NCBI RefSeq assembly: GCF_900460065.1
Contig: NZ_UAVD01000038.1
Span: 1 to 64,000, forward strand
Direction of reading: 5' to 3'
DNA: 64,000 nt
From: Streptomyces griseus
Lineage (GTDB): Bacteria > Actinomycetota > Actinomycetes > Streptomycetales > Streptomycetaceae
This document shows, one piece after another, positions 1 to 8,338 of the stretch. Below the pieces are notes generated by a model. That model searched no databases and was not told the DNA's origin. It saw only the letters and a list, made by a program, of their open reading frames with translations. How positions within the stretch are numbered: the first letter of the stretch is position 1; every line of letters starts with the position of its first letter. A program made the translations under genes and the position numbers.

Positions 1-1
1 T

Positions 2-1552
2 CTCGATCTGACCAAGCCCGCGCCGGAGCGCTCCGAGGGCCTGCCCGCCCGCGCCGAGCAGCTTCAGCTGTCCGGGGACATCACGTACTCCCTGCCCTCG
101 CTGGACCTGCTGGAGCGCGGCGGACCGGGCAAGACCCGCAGCGCCGCCAACGACGCGGTCGTCGCCTCGCTGACCAACGTCTTCACCGAGTTCAAGGTCG
201 ACGCCGCGGTCACCGGCTTCACCCGGGGCCCGACGGTCACCCGTTACGAGATCGAGCTCGGCCCCGCCGTGAAGGTCGAGAAGATCACGGCCCTGGCCAA
301 GAACATCGCCTACGCCGTGGCCAGCCCGGACGTCCGGATCATCTCCCCGATCCCGGGCAAGTCCGCCGTCGGCATCGAGATCCCCAACTCCGACCGCGAG
401 ATGGTCAACCTCGGCGACGTGCTGCGCCTCGCGGACGCGGCCGAGGACGACCACCCGATGCTCGTGGCGCTCGGCAAGAACGTCGAGGGCGGCTACGAGA
501 TGGCCAACCTCGCCAAGATGCCGCACGTCCTGGTCGCCGGCGCCACCGGCTCCGGCAAGTCCTCCTGCATCAACTGCCTGATCACCTCGATCATGGTGCG
601 GGCCACCCCGGACGACGTGCGGATGGTGCTCGTCGACCCCAAGCGCGTCGAGCTCACCGCGTACGAGGGCATCCCCCACCTCATCACCCCGATCATCACC
701 AACCCCAAGAAGGCCGCCGAGGCACTCCAGTGGGTCGTGCGGGAGATGGACCTGCGCTACGACGACCTCGCCAACTTCGGCTACCGGCACATCGACGACT
801 TCAACCACGCGGTGCGCAACGGCAAGTGCAAGGCGCCCGAGGGCAGCGAGCGGGAGCTGTCCCCGTACCCGTATCTGCTGGTGATCGTCGACGAGCTGGC
901 CGACCTGATGATGGTGGCCCCGCGCGACGTCGAGGACTCGATCGTCCGCATCACCCAGCTGGCCCGCGCGGCCGGCATCCACCTGGTGCTCGCCACCCAG
1001 CGGCCCTCGGTCGACGTGGTGACCGGTCTGATCAAGGCCAACGTGCCCTCCCGGCTCGCCTTCGCCACCTCCTCCCTCGCCGACAGCCGCGTCATCCTCG
1101 ACCAGCCCGGCGCCGAGAAGCTCATCGGCAAGGGCGACGGGCTGTTCCTCCCGATGGGCGCCAACAAGCCGACCCGTATGCAGGGAGCGTTCGTCACCGA
1201 GGACGAGGTCGCCGCCGTCGTCCAGCACTGCAAGGACCAGATGGCCCCGGTCTTCCGGGACGACGTCGTGGTGGGAACGAAACAGAAGAAGGAGATCGAC
1301 GAGGACATCGGCGACGACCTCGACCTGCTCTGCCAGGCCGCCGAACTGGTCGTCTCCACCCAGTTCGGATCGACCTCGATGCTCCAGCGCAAGCTCCGGG
1401 TCGGCTTCGCGAAGGCGGGCCGTCTGATGGACCTGATGGAATCCCGCAACATCGTCGGACCCAGCGAGGGCTCCAAGGCCCGCGACGTCATGGTGAAACC
1501 CGACGAGCTCGACGGAGTGTTGGCCGTCATCCGCGGGGAATCCGCTCCGTAA
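2..1552 (+). CDS. ftsK: DNA translocase FtsK/SpoIIIE (5' truncated by window edge)
   Basis: Hexameric ATP-driven DNA pump that moves chromosomal DNA through the closing septum. The frame is open from base 2, so the N-terminal membrane anchor and linker lie outside the window. The visible part holds the motor: a Walker A segment GATGSGKSS (about base 540), Walker B-like LLVIVDELADLMM (about 870-910), the LATQRPSVDVVTG signature (about 990), and the C-terminal winged-helix gamma domain (QFGSTSMLQRKLRVGFAKAG) that reads DNA polarity. Stop TAA at 1550. In Streptomyces this gene precedes the RodZ-like/rimO/pgsA/cinA/clgR group, as here. Confidence 0.97.
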   Translation, partial: LDLTKPAPERSEGLPARAEQLQLSGDITYSLPSLDLLERGGPGKTRSAANDAVVASLTNVFTEFKVDAAVTGFTRGPTVTRYEIELGPAVKVEKITALAKNIAYAVASPDVRIISPIPGKSAVGIEIPNSDREMVNLGDVLRLADAAEDDHPMLVALGKNVEGGYEMANLAKMPHVLVAGATGSGKSSCINCLITSIMVRATPDDVRMVLVDPKRVELTAYEGIPHLITPIITNPKKAAEALQWVVREMDLRYDDLANFGYRHIDDFNHAVRNGKCKAPEGSERELSPYPYLLVIVDELADLMMVAPRDVEDSIVRITQLARAAGIHLVLATQRPSVDVVTGLIKANVPSRLAFATSSLADSRVILDQPGAEKLIGKGDGLFLPMGANKPTRMQGAFVTEDEVAAVVQHCKDQMAPVFRDDVVVGTKQKKEIDEDIGDDLDLLCQAAELVVSTQFGSTSMLQRKLRVGFAKAGRLMDLMESRNIVGPSEGSKARDVMVKPDELDGVLAVIRGESAP

Positions 1553-1855
1553 AGGTTCTGTGGGCAACCGTTTCGTTCGGTCGTACGTCCAGTTGAAGGG
1601 AGGGACGGAACCGTGCTCCTCCCCGCAGCTCGCTCCGTCGTCACCCCGCCCGTACCCCCACCCCGTTCGGCCCACTACAGGTTGACCAGTCCTCGATCGG
1701 GGCTGTGCTCCGCCCCCGCTCCGCCCCGGAGTCGGCGGCGGGGCCGTCCGGCGAACCCGATGGCGTACAAAGTCGTCCCTCCCGGTTGCCCCTCCCTTTC
1801 GTACCCCCCCTAGACTGAACATCCAGCAGGTGGCTCACGCTCGAAAGGCGCCCCC
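1553..1855. other. Intergenic region ftsK to rodZ-like gene
   Basis: About 300 bases with no convincing gene; small open frames here lack a ribosome site and family resemblance. No clear terminator hairpin was found after ftsK. A -10-like TAGACT at 1811-1816 with a TTGCCC at 1786-1791 (19-bp spacer) is the best promoter candidate for the downstream HTH gene. Confidence 0.4.
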
Positions 1856-2656
1856 GTGTCCATCGGCAACTCCCCCGAAGACGACCGGCCTTCGATCGGT
1901 CGTGCCCTTCAGCAGGCTCGTATCGCCGCAGGTCTGACGGTCGAGGAAGTCAGCAGCTCCACCCGGGTGCGCATCCCCATCGTGCACGCGATCGAGCAGG
2001 ACGACTTCTCCCGCTGCGGCGGCGACGTCTACGCCCGCGGCCACATCCGCACGCTCGCCCGTGCCGTCGGCCTCGATCCGGAACCGTTGGTCGAGGAGTA
2101 CGACGCCGACCACGGCGGCCGTCCCGCACCGACCCCCGCGGCTCCGCTGTTCGAGGCGGAACGCATCCGCTCCGAACCCCGACGGCCCAACTGGACCGCC
2201 GCCATGGTCGCCGCCATCGTCGCCGTGATCGGGTTTGTCGGCTTCACGCTGTTCAGCGGCGAGGACGAACCCTCCAACACTGCGCAGATCGCGGAGGGCT
2301 CCCAGCCCGACAAGACCGCGGCCAAGCCCACCGCCACCAAGCCCGCCGATCCCAAGCCCGTGCCCTCCGAGAGCGCCATCGCCGCCGCCCCCCGGGACAA
2401 GGTGACGGTCAAGCTCAGCGCGGACCGGGGCAAGAGCTGGATCTCGGCCAAGGACCACAACGGGCGGCAGCTTTTCGACGGGCTGCTCCTCCAGGGCGAG
2501 TCCAAGACCTTCCAGGACAAGGAGCGCATCGACCTCGTCCTCGGCGACGCCGGGGCGATCGACCTCTTCGTCAACGGCAAGCAGGTCGAGGACCGCTTCG
2601 GTCCGGGCCAGGTCGAACGGCTTTCCTACACCAAGGGCGATCCCGAGGCCGGCTGA
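1856..2656 (+). CDS. RodZ-like helix-turn-helix membrane protein (HTH_25 + DUF4115)
   Basis: Predicted 266-residue bitopic membrane protein. Residues about 12-80 form a Cro/XRE-type helix-turn-helix of the RodZ kind (GRALQQARIAAGLTVEEVS, then VYARGHIRTLARAVGL). Residues about 114-134 are one transmembrane segment (AAMVAAIVAVIGFVGFTLF). A Pro/Ala/Lys-rich linker follows, then a C-terminal DUF4115 domain (about 190-260). RodZ in rods links MreB to the wall machinery; the Streptomyces homologue's role is inferred only from this architecture. GTG start at 1856. A strong terminator follows, so it appears to be its own transcript. Confidence 0.85.
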   Translation: MSIGNSPEDDRPSIGRALQQARIAAGLTVEEVSSSTRVRIPIVHAIEQDDFSRCGGDVYARGHIRTLARAVGLDPEPLVEEYDADHGGRPAPTPAAPLFEAERIRSEPRRPNWTAAMVAAIVAVIGFVGFTLFSGEDEPSNTAQIAEGSQPDKTAAKPTATKPADPKPVPSESAIAAAPRDKVTVKLSADRGKSWISAKDHNGRQLFDGLLLQGESKTFQDKERIDLVLGDAGAIDLFVNGKQVEDRFGPGQVERLSYTKGDPEAG

Positions 2657-2685
2657 TCCGCCGCCCCCGGCTCCCTCGCACGTCC

Positions 2686-2720
2686 CGACGGGCGTCCGGC
2701 CTCGTGCCGGACGCCCGTCG
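2686..2720 (+). terminator. Terminator hairpin after rodZ-like gene
   Basis: A perfect 15-bp inverted repeat (2686-2700 with 2706-2720) around the 5-nt loop CTCGT, starting 30 bases after the stop codon. There is no long U tract, as is usual for actinobacterial terminators. Confidence 0.8.
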
Positions 2721-2830
2721 GCGTTCCCCGGCCCCGACTCTGTCACTCCCCGTAGCGGGGGAGGGGCGGCGGCAGGGGCAGGCAACCCTGCACGGCAGGG
2801 GGCCCGCCGGAACGAAGTAGTCTTGAGTCC

Positions 2831-4312
2831 ATGCCCGAACGCCGTACCGTCGCCCTTGTCACTCTTGGCTGCGCCCGTAACGAGGTGGACTCGGAGGAGC
2901 TTGCAGGCCGCTTGGCAGCGGACGGCTGGGACCTCGTCGAGGATGCCTCCGACGCGGATGTCGCAGTCGTCAACACCTGTGGGTTCGTCGAAGCCGCCAA
3001 GAAGGACTCCGTCGACGCCCTGCTCGAAGCCAACGATCTGAAGGACCACGGCCGCACCCAGGCCGTCGTCGCCGTCGGCTGCATGGCCGAGCGCTACGGC
3101 AAGGACCTCGCCGAGGCCCTGCCGGAGGCGGACGGCGTCCTCGGATTCGACGACTACGCCGACATCTCCGACCGGCTCCAGACCATCCTCAACGGCGGCA
3201 TCCACGCCTCGCACACCCCGCGCGACCGCCGCAAGCTGCTGCCGATCAGCCCCGCCGAGCGGCAGGACACCGCCGTGGCGCTGCCCGGCCACGCCCAGGA
3301 GGCGCCCGCCCCCGCACCCGAGGACCTCCCCGAGGGCGTCGCCCCGGTCTCCGGGCCTCGGGCACCGCTGCGCCGCCGGCTCGGCACCAGCCCCGTCGCC
3401 TCGGTGAAGCTCGCCTCCGGCTGCGACCGCCGCTGCTCCTTCTGCGCCATCCCCTCCTTCCGCGGCTCGTTCATCTCGCGGCGTCCCTCGGACGTGCTCC
3501 AGGAGACCCGCTGGCTGGCCGAGCAGGGCGTCAAGGAGGTCATGCTCGTCTCCGAGAACAACACCTCCTACGGCAAGGACCTCGGCGACATCCGCCTCCT
3601 GGAGACCCTGCTGCCCGAGCTGGCCGACGTGGACGGCATCGAGCGGATCCGGGTCAGCTACCTCCAGCCCGCCGAGATGCGCCCGGGCCTCATCGACGTC
3701 CTCACCTCGACGCCGAAGGTCGCCCCGTACTTCGACCTCTCCTTCCAGCACTCCGCCCCCGGCGTGCTGCGCGCGATGCGCCGCTTCGGCGACACCGACC
3801 GCTTCCTGGAGCTCCTGGACACCATCCGGAGCAAGGCCCCCCAGGCCGGCGCCCGCTCCAACTTCATCGTCGGCTTCCCCGGCGAGACCGAGGCGGACCT
3901 CGCCGAGCTGGAACGCTTCCTCACCGGCGCCCGCCTCGACGCGATCGGTGTCTTCGGCTACTCGGACGAGGAGGGCACCGAAGCGGTCGGCTACGAGAAC
4001 AAGCTCGACGCCGACACCATCGCGGAGCGCCTCGCCCACATCTCCCAGCTGGCCGAGGAGCTGACCTCGCAGCGGGCCGAGGAGCGCGTCGGTGAGACCC
4101 TCCAGGTGCTGGTGGAGTCCGTGGAGTCGGAGGAGGACGGCGAGGTCGCGATCGGGCGCGCGGCGCACCAGGCCCCCGAAACGGATGGCCAGGTGGTCTT
4201 CACCACACGCGAGGGGCTCGTGCCGGGCCTTATGGTCGAGGCAAAGGCAGTGGGCACCGAGGGCGTCGACCTGGTGGCCGAACACCATGAGCTTGCGGAG
4301 GTAGCCAGATGA
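2831..4312 (+). CDS. rimO: Ribosomal protein S12 methylthiotransferase RimO
   Basis: Radical-SAM enzyme that adds a methylthio group to the conserved aspartate of ribosomal protein S12. Order of domains: N-terminal UPF0004 domain with three cluster cysteines C14, C50 and C84; radical-SAM core with CDRRCSFC (C198, C202, C205); C-terminal TRAM domain. The 493-residue length is slightly long because of a Pro/Ala-rich insert at about 140-185. The second methylthiotransferase in the window, miaB, lacks that insert and carries the tRNA-type signature, which supports the RimO call. The stop overlaps the pgsA start by 4 bases (ATGA). TAGTCT at 2818-2823 sits 7 nt before ATG with no ribosome site, suggesting a leaderless mRNA. 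Confidence 0.95.
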   Translation: MPERRTVALVTLGCARNEVDSEELAGRLAADGWDLVEDASDADVAVVNTCGFVEAAKKDSVDALLEANDLKDHGRTQAVVAVGCMAERYGKDLAEALPEADGVLGFDDYADISDRLQTILNGGIHASHTPRDRRKLLPISPAERQDTAVALPGHAQEAPAPAPEDLPEGVAPVSGPRAPLRRRLGTSPVASVKLASGCDRRCSFCAIPSFRGSFISRRPSDVLQETRWLAEQGVKEVMLVSENNTSYGKDLGDIRLLETLLPELADVDGIERIRVSYLQPAEMRPGLIDVLTSTPKVAPYFDLSFQHSAPGVLRAMRRFGDTDRFLELLDTIRSKAPQAGARSNFIVGFPGETEADLAELERFLTGARLDAIGVFGYSDEEGTEAVGYENKLDADTIAERLAHISQLAEELTSQRAEERVGETLQVLVESVESEEDGEVAIGRAAHQAPETDGQVVFTTREGLVPGLMVEAKAVGTEGVDLVAEHHELAEVAR

Positions 4313-5097
4313 CCGGAGTCCCGGCATCCGCGGCAGGCGGCTCCGGCGCGAAGCCGGTCCGCGGCGGCAAGCTGGGCACTGCGGCCGTCAACCAGGCCAG
4401 CCTGTGGAACATCGCCAACATCCTGACCATGGTGCGGCTGCTGCTCGTGCCCGGGTTCGTCCTGCTGCTGTTCCACGACGGCGGGTACGACCCGGTCTGG
4501 CGCGCGTTCGCCTGGGCGGCCTTCGCCGTCGCGATGATCACCGACCTGTTCGACGGTCATCTGGCACGGGCGTACAACCTGGTCACGGACTTCGGGAAGA
4601 TCGCCGACCCGATCGCCGACAAGGCGATCATGGGCGCCGCGCTGGTCTCCCTCTCCGTCCTGGGCGATCTGCCGTGGTGGATCACCGGGGTGATCCTCGC
4701 CCGTGAGCTGGGCATCACGCTGATGCGGTTCTGGGTCATCCGGCACGCGGTGATCCCGGCCAGCAGAGGCGGCAAGCTGAAGACGCTGGCGCAGGGGACG
4801 GCGGCCGGGATGTACGTCCTGGTGCTCACCGGGCCCCTGGCGACCTTGCGCTTCTGGGTCATGATGGTCGCCGTCGTGCTGACGGTCGTCACCGGACTCG
4901 ACTACGTACGTCAGGCCGTCGTCCTGCGTCGCCGGGGTATCGCGGCCGAGCGCACCGCGGCGGCCGAGCGCACCGCGGAAGCCCTCCGGGGCACCGCGGG
5001 CACCGCGGCGGACGCCGGTCCGGCCGCCGAGGCCGTGGCCGGTGCGAAGGACCTGCGCGCCGCCGAGGCCCGTGACGCCGCGGAGGCCGAGCGGTGA
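4309..5097 (+). CDS. pgsA: CDP-diacylglycerol-glycerol-3-phosphate 3-phosphatidyltransferase
   Basis: Integral membrane enzyme that makes phosphatidylglycerol phosphate from CDP-diacylglycerol and glycerol-3-phosphate. The CDP-alcohol phosphatase signature D-x2-DG-x2-AR-x8-G-x3-D-x3-D is visible: DLFDGHLARAYNLVTDFGKIADPIADK (residues about 80-106, active-site aspartates included). Several hydrophobic helices flank it. The C-terminus (about 210-262) is an Ala/Arg/Glu-rich tail with a repeated AERTAEA-like unit, likely disordered. Translationally coupled on both sides: ATGA overlap with rimO and GTGA overlap with cinA. Confidence 0.94.
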   Translation: MTGVPASAAGGSGAKPVRGGKLGTAAVNQASLWNIANILTMVRLLLVPGFVLLLFHDGGYDPVWRAFAWAAFAVAMITDLFDGHLARAYNLVTDFGKIADPIADKAIMGAALVSLSVLGDLPWWITGVILARELGITLMRFWVIRHAVIPASRGGKLKTLAQGTAAGMYVLVLTGPLATLRFWVMMVAVVLTVVTGLDYVRQAVVLRRRGIAAERTAAAERTAEALRGTAGTAADAGPAAEAVAGAKDLRAAEARDAAEAER

Positions 5098-5603
5098 CAG
5101 CCGCTGCCCGGGTGCTCCGGCTGCTCGGAGCGCGGGGCGAGACGCTCGCCGTCGCCGAATCGCTGACGGGCGGCCTGGTCGCCGCCGACCTGACCTCCGT
5201 ACCCGGCGCCTCCCGGTCCTTCCGCGGGTCGGTGACCGCGTACGCAACCCCCCTCAAGCGGGACGTCCTGGGCGTCGACGGGCGGCTGCTGGCGGAACGC
5301 GGAGCCGTGGACCCCGAGGTCGCGCTGCAGATGGCGGCCGGTGTGCGCCGGGTCCTCGGCGCGGACTGGGGCGTCTCCACGACGGGGGTCGCGGGACCGG
5401 AACCACAGGACGGGCAGCCGGTCGGCACGGTCTACGTCGCCGTGGCCGGACCCTTGGGCATCGAGAAAGTGACGGCTCTGCGGTTGAATGGGGAGAGGGC
5501 GGATATCCGTGGTGAGAGCGTGCGAGGCGCCCTCGAACTGCTTGCGGGCGAACTCGGTGGGAACGCGCGGGCACAGGATACGGAACAGAACGGGGGGAAT
5601 TGA
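5094..5603 (+). CDS. cinA: CinA C-terminal family nicotinamide-nucleotide amidohydrolase
   Basis: 169-residue stand-alone CinA C-terminal domain (PncC type), predicted to deamidate nicotinamide mononucleotide in NAD salvage. Conserved signatures: ETLAVAESLTGGLVAADLTSVPGAS near the N-terminus, FRGSVTAYA, and STTGVAGPEPQDGQPVGTVYVAV. It lacks the N-terminal molybdopterin-binding-like domain of full CinA, as is normal in actinobacteria. GTG start at 5094 is fixed by the 4-base overlap with pgsA. Upstream of clgR, the same order is found in mycobacteria (pgsA3-clgR), which supports both calls. Confidence 0.92.
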   Translation: MTAAARVLRLLGARGETLAVAESLTGGLVAADLTSVPGASRSFRGSVTAYATPLKRDVLGVDGRLLAERGAVDPEVALQMAAGVRRVLGADWGVSTTGVAGPEPQDGQPVGTVYVAVAGPLGIEKVTALRLNGERADIRGESVRGALELLAGELGGNARAQDTEQNGGN

Positions 5604-5712
5604 TGTTTGCAGCCCTGAGTGAACACGACATCGCTCCCCGCACAGCCGCAGCGCAAGGCGGTACGGTAGGGCGAGAAGGATGCGGCTACGCGGTCCGAGG
5701 AGGGAGCCACCG

Positions 5713-6096
5713 ATGATTCTGCTCCGTCGCCTGCTGGGTGACGTGCTGCGTCGGCAGCGCCAGCGCCAAGGCCGTACTCTGCGCGAAGTCTCCTCGTCCG
5801 CCCGGGTCTCGCTCGGTTATCTCTCCGAGGTGGAGCGGGGGCAGAAGGAGGCATCCTCCGAGCTGCTCTCCGCGATTTGCGACGCGCTTGACGTACGGAT
5901 GTCCGAGCTCATGCGTGAAGTGAGCGACGAGCTCTCGCTCGCTGAGCTGGCCGAGTCGGCAGCTGCCAGTGATCCGGTCCCAGTACCGGTTCGTCCCATG
6001 CTCAATTCCGTCTCCGTCTCGTCGGTCGCAGGTGTGCCGTCGGGCCGGGTGACCATCAAGGCGCCCGCGGAAGCGGTGGACGTCGTCGCCGCCTGA
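5713..6096 (+). CDS. clgR: Clp protease gene regulator ClgR (XRE family)
   Basis: 127-residue XRE-type activator that in Streptomyces and mycobacteria turns on clp protease and lon genes. The helix-turn-helix covers about residues 5-65 (GRTLREVSSSARVSLGYLSEVERGQKEASSELL). ATG at 5713 is preferred over an upstream in-frame ATG because GAGGAGGGAG lies just before it. The protein ends in VVAA: in Streptomyces ClgR the two C-terminal alanines are the reported ClpP degradation signal, so the feedback degron is kept here. The pgsA-cinA neighbourhood matches clgR in other actinobacteria. Another small XRE regulator is possible but less likely. Confidence 0.88.
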   Translation: MILLRRLLGDVLRRQRQRQGRTLREVSSSARVSLGYLSEVERGQKEASSELLSAICDALDVRMSELMREVSDELSLAELAESAAASDPVPVPVRPMLNSVSVSSVAGVPSGRVTIKAPAEAVDVVAA

Positions 6097-6125
6097 TCCA
6101 CGCGGCGCAGTTTTGCCCGACCGGA

Positions 6126-6158
6126 GTCCCGGTCGGCCCCACCGGGGCCGGCCGGGAC
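6126..6158 (+). terminator. Terminator hairpin after clgR
   Basis: 15-bp inverted repeat (6126-6140 with 6144-6158, one G-T pair) around the loop ACC, followed by TTTCG. It lies 30 bases after the clgR stop and separates it from the Dps gene. Confidence 0.75.
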
Positions 6159-6360
6159 TTTCGCGTTGTGGCGGCCCTGTGGCGGCCGGTGCCCCGTGTG
6201 ATGGGTGATCTGCGTTTTTGTGTGACTCGTACAGGTGTGAGCTCTCCACGGGCGGGCAGACGGAGGACAAGGCCCGCATGACCGTTTTGCTTCATATGTG
6301 CCATCGTGGGTGATGCACCGAAACGGTCAGAGAAACGGCTGACGGATGGGAGTAGCGCAC

Positions 6361-6831
6361 ATGTCTGTGGTCAAGAGCACGTTGTCCGAGAGCGACCTCA
6401 AGGTCGTGGGAGCGGCGCTGCAGGGCGCTCTGGTCGACCTCGTCGACCTCTCCCTGGTGGCCAAGCAGGTCCATTGGAACGTGGTCGGTCCACGGTTCCG
6501 CTCCGTGCACCTCCAGCTCGACGACGTCGTCGTCACGGCCCGGCAGCACTCCGACACGGTCGCCGAGCGCGCCTCGGCCGTCGGGGTCAATCCGGACGGG
6601 CGCTCCGGCACGGTGGCCAAGGAGACGGCCATCGCGTCCGTGCCCGAGGGCTGGATCAAGGACACCGACGCCGTGCGGATCCTGGTGGACGCGCTGGGCG
6701 TGGTCATCGGCCGCATGCGCGAGCGCATCGAGGCGACCGACGAGCCGGATCCGGTCACCCAGGACCTGCTGATCGCGCTGACGGCGGAGCTCGAGAAGCA
6801 CGCCTGGATGTTCCAGGCGGAGAGTGCCTGA
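6361..6831 (+). CDS. dpsB: Dps family DNA-binding ferritin-like protein
   Basis: 156-residue miniferritin; Dps dodecamers store iron, use peroxide as oxidant and condense the nucleoid. The inter-subunit ferroxidase signature is present: KQVHWNVVGPRFRSVHLQLDD (residues about 36-56; His, Asp and downstream acidic ligands). There is no Lys-rich N-terminal tail, and the C-terminus is short. ATG 6361 is chosen over 6346 because GGGAG precedes it. Streptomyces has several Dps paralogues; the position after clgR corresponds to the one named DpsB in S. coelicolor, an assignment by synteny from memory. Confidence 0.87.
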   Translation: MSVVKSTLSESDLKVVGAALQGALVDLVDLSLVAKQVHWNVVGPRFRSVHLQLDDVVVTARQHSDTVAERASAVGVNPDGRSGTVAKETAIASVPEGWIKDTDAVRILVDALGVVIGRMRERIEATDEPDPVTQDLLIALTAELEKHAWMFQAESA

Positions 6832-6886
6832 ACCGGAGCCCCGACCGACGACCGCGCATACGTCCCCGAGGAGAAGGAGCGACATC

Positions 6887-7078
6887 ATGAGCGACGGAGC
6901 CATGGACAAGCTGAAGGGCAAGGGCAAGGAGGCCGTCGGCAAGCTGACCGGCGACCGCCGCAAGGAGGCCGAGGGGAAGACCGACCAGGCCAAGGGCGGT
7001 GCCAAGGACGCGGCAGGCGGAATCGGCGACCGCGCCAAGGGCGTGACGGACTCCCTCCGCCGGGACGACGACAAGTAG
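6887..7078 (+). CDS. CsbD-like stress protein
   Basis: 63-residue, highly charged, Lys/Gly/Asp-rich protein of the CsbD family (KLKGKGKEAVGKLTGDRRKEAEGKTDQAKG), with two repeats of the KGxxKEAxGKxTGD type. Members are general-stress proteins of unknown mechanism, under SigB in Bacillus. ATG 6887 follows GAGGAGAAGGAGC. It lies 55 bases after dpsB with no terminator between, so co-expression as a stress pair is plausible. Confidence 0.85.
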   Translation: MSDGAMDKLKGKGKEAVGKLTGDRRKEAEGKTDQAKGGAKDAAGGIGDRAKGVTDSLRRDDDK

Positions 7079-7170
7079 TCCTTTCTCCGCCGGGGCAGCG
7101 GCACGTCGTCGCCCCGACTCAGGACGACGAGACCGAGTCCTGAGCCCGCGGAACCTCTGCATCAGGGTTC

Positions 7171-7201
7171 GAGTGCCCCCGCCGTACCGGCGGGGGCACT
7201 C
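7171..7201 (+). terminator. Terminator hairpin after csbD-like gene
   Basis: Perfect 14-bp stem (7171-7184 with 7188-7201) with a 3-nt loop TAC, about 90 bases after the CsbD-like stop. Confidence 0.85.
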
Positions 7202-7296
7202 CTGTGCGGGGTGAACCCTCGGCCGGGCGTTCTGGATGCACCGCCGCCGCTGCCAGGGGAAACTGCCGGAAAGGACGTCGGCCGCGGGAGGCAGCG

Positions 7297-7590
7297 ATGA
7301 TACGGCGATGGGTGCCGGCGCTGGTTCTCGGCGGGCTGTGGTGGTGGGCGGTGCTCCGGCTGGTGCTGCGTCCGGAACAGGCGGGGCTGGTGGAGGGGGC
7401 GGTGGCGGCGGGGGGCTGGGGGCTGAGCCTGCTGCCCGTCCATGTCGCGTCGGTCGTGCCGGCGAGTCGGGTGGGGCCTTCGGGGCGGTGGGGGTGGTCG
7501 GTTCCGCGCGGGCCGTCGGGCCCGTCGGCGCGGTGGTCTACCAGGGCATGGCGACGCCGCCGTTCGGCCGGAGGATCTGACCGGTCATGA
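7297..7590 (+). CDS. Small hypothetical membrane protein
   Basis: Possible 97-residue protein. The first 45 residues look real: a Trp-rich hydrophobic segment (WVPALVLGGLWWWAVLRLVL) then a second hydrophobic stretch (AVAAGGWGLSLLPVHVA). ATG 7297 follows GGGAGGCAGCG. After about residue 50 the sequence becomes Arg/Ser/Gly-rich, and it overlaps the 3' end of the convergent SDR gene by 53 bases. The C-terminal half may therefore be an artefact of a frameshift. Family unknown. Confidence 0.4.
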   Translation: MIRRWVPALVLGGLWWWAVLRLVLRPEQAGLVEGAVAAGGWGLSLLPVHVASVVPASRVGPSGRWGWSVPRGPSGPSARWSTRAWRRRRSAGGSDRS

Positions 7591-8338
7591 AGGCCGAGGC
7601 GTCCGATGCCAGGTGCAGCACGGTGTGGGCGACGTCCTCCGGTTCGCCGACCCGGCCCAGCGGGGAGATCCGGGCCATCGCCGTCTCGACCCGGTGCTGA
7701 CCCGAGGCGTCGTGCCGGTCGGTCATCGGCGTACGGATCCAGCCGGGTGCGACGGCGTTCACCCGTATGGCCTGAGGCCCCAGCTCCGTGGCGAGCGTCC
7801 TGGTGAGCTGCACCACGGCGGCCTTCGCCACGCTGTAGCAGAGCAGGCCGGCGCTCGCGGAGTCCACCGCGCCGGACGCCATCGTGATCAGTGAGCCGGG
7901 TGCGGAGCGGGCGGTCAGGGAGCGGGCCACTTCCTGGCAGGCGTACAGCACCCCCTTGAAATTGGCCGCCAGCACGCGGTCCAGGTCCTCGTCCGCCGTC
8001 TCCAGCACGCTGCTGGTGTGCATGATCCCGGCCGCGGCGACCAGGACGTCGAGGGGTCCGGCCGCGCCAACGGCCGCACGGACCTGGCCGCGATCGGTGA
8101 CATCGAGAGGGTGGCTCCGGGAGCTGCCGCCCGCGTCGGCGATCAGGTCGTACGTCCGGCGCAGCCCGGTCTCGTCACGGTCCGCGCAGTGCACCGTCGC
8201 CCCGGCCTCCGCGAGGAGCAGGGCGCTGGCCCGTCCGATGCCGCTCGCCGCGCCCGTGACGAACGCGGCGCGGCCCGTGAGGTCGTACGCGGAGAGGGGC
8301 ATGACGGGACCGTACGACCGGACCTGACGGTCCGTCAA
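7538..8338 (-). CDS. SDR family NAD(P)-dependent oxidoreductase
   Basis: Classical short-chain dehydrogenase of 254-266 residues. Rossmann TGAASGIG, the AAAGIMH (NAG-like) motif, a Ser about 12 residues before YSVAKAA (catalytic YxxxK) and a C-terminal PNGG segment are all present. Substrate unknown. The start is uncertain: TTG 8338 directly follows the stop of the Nei-type gene upstream, while ATG 8302 gives an N-terminus (MPLSAYDLTGRAAFVTG) closer to the family. Neither has a strong ribosome site. It reads as the last gene of the lhr-nei-SDR minus-strand run. Confidence 0.85.
   Translation of the reverse strand: MTDRQVRSYGPVMPLSAYDLTGRAAFVTGAASGIGRASALLLAEAGATVHCADRDETGLRRTYDLIADAGGSSRSHPLDVTDRGQVRAAVGAAGPLDVLVAAAGIMHTSSVLETADEDLDRVLAANFKGVLYACQEVARSLTARSAPGSLITMASGAVDSASAGLLCYSVAKAAVVQLTRTLATELGPQAIRVNAVAPGWIRTPMTDRHDASGQHRVETAMARISPLGRVGEPEDVAHTVLHLASDASAFMTGQILRPNGGVAMPW

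Noticed and set aside
1613..1813. Small plus-strand frame after ftsK.
   Set aside because: No ribosome site, low-complexity Pro/Ser/Arg content and no hydrophobic or family pattern.
1835..4327. An 830-codon minus-strand frame opposite the rodZ-like gene and rimO.
   Set aside because: Shadow of the conserved RimO frame, without recognisable domains; the terminator at 2686-2720 would lie inside it.
5610..5640. GTTTGC-N8-GTGAAC resembling a ClgR site before clgR.
   Set aside because: Only about half of the dyad positions match and the spacing differs from the remembered consensus; too weak to list.
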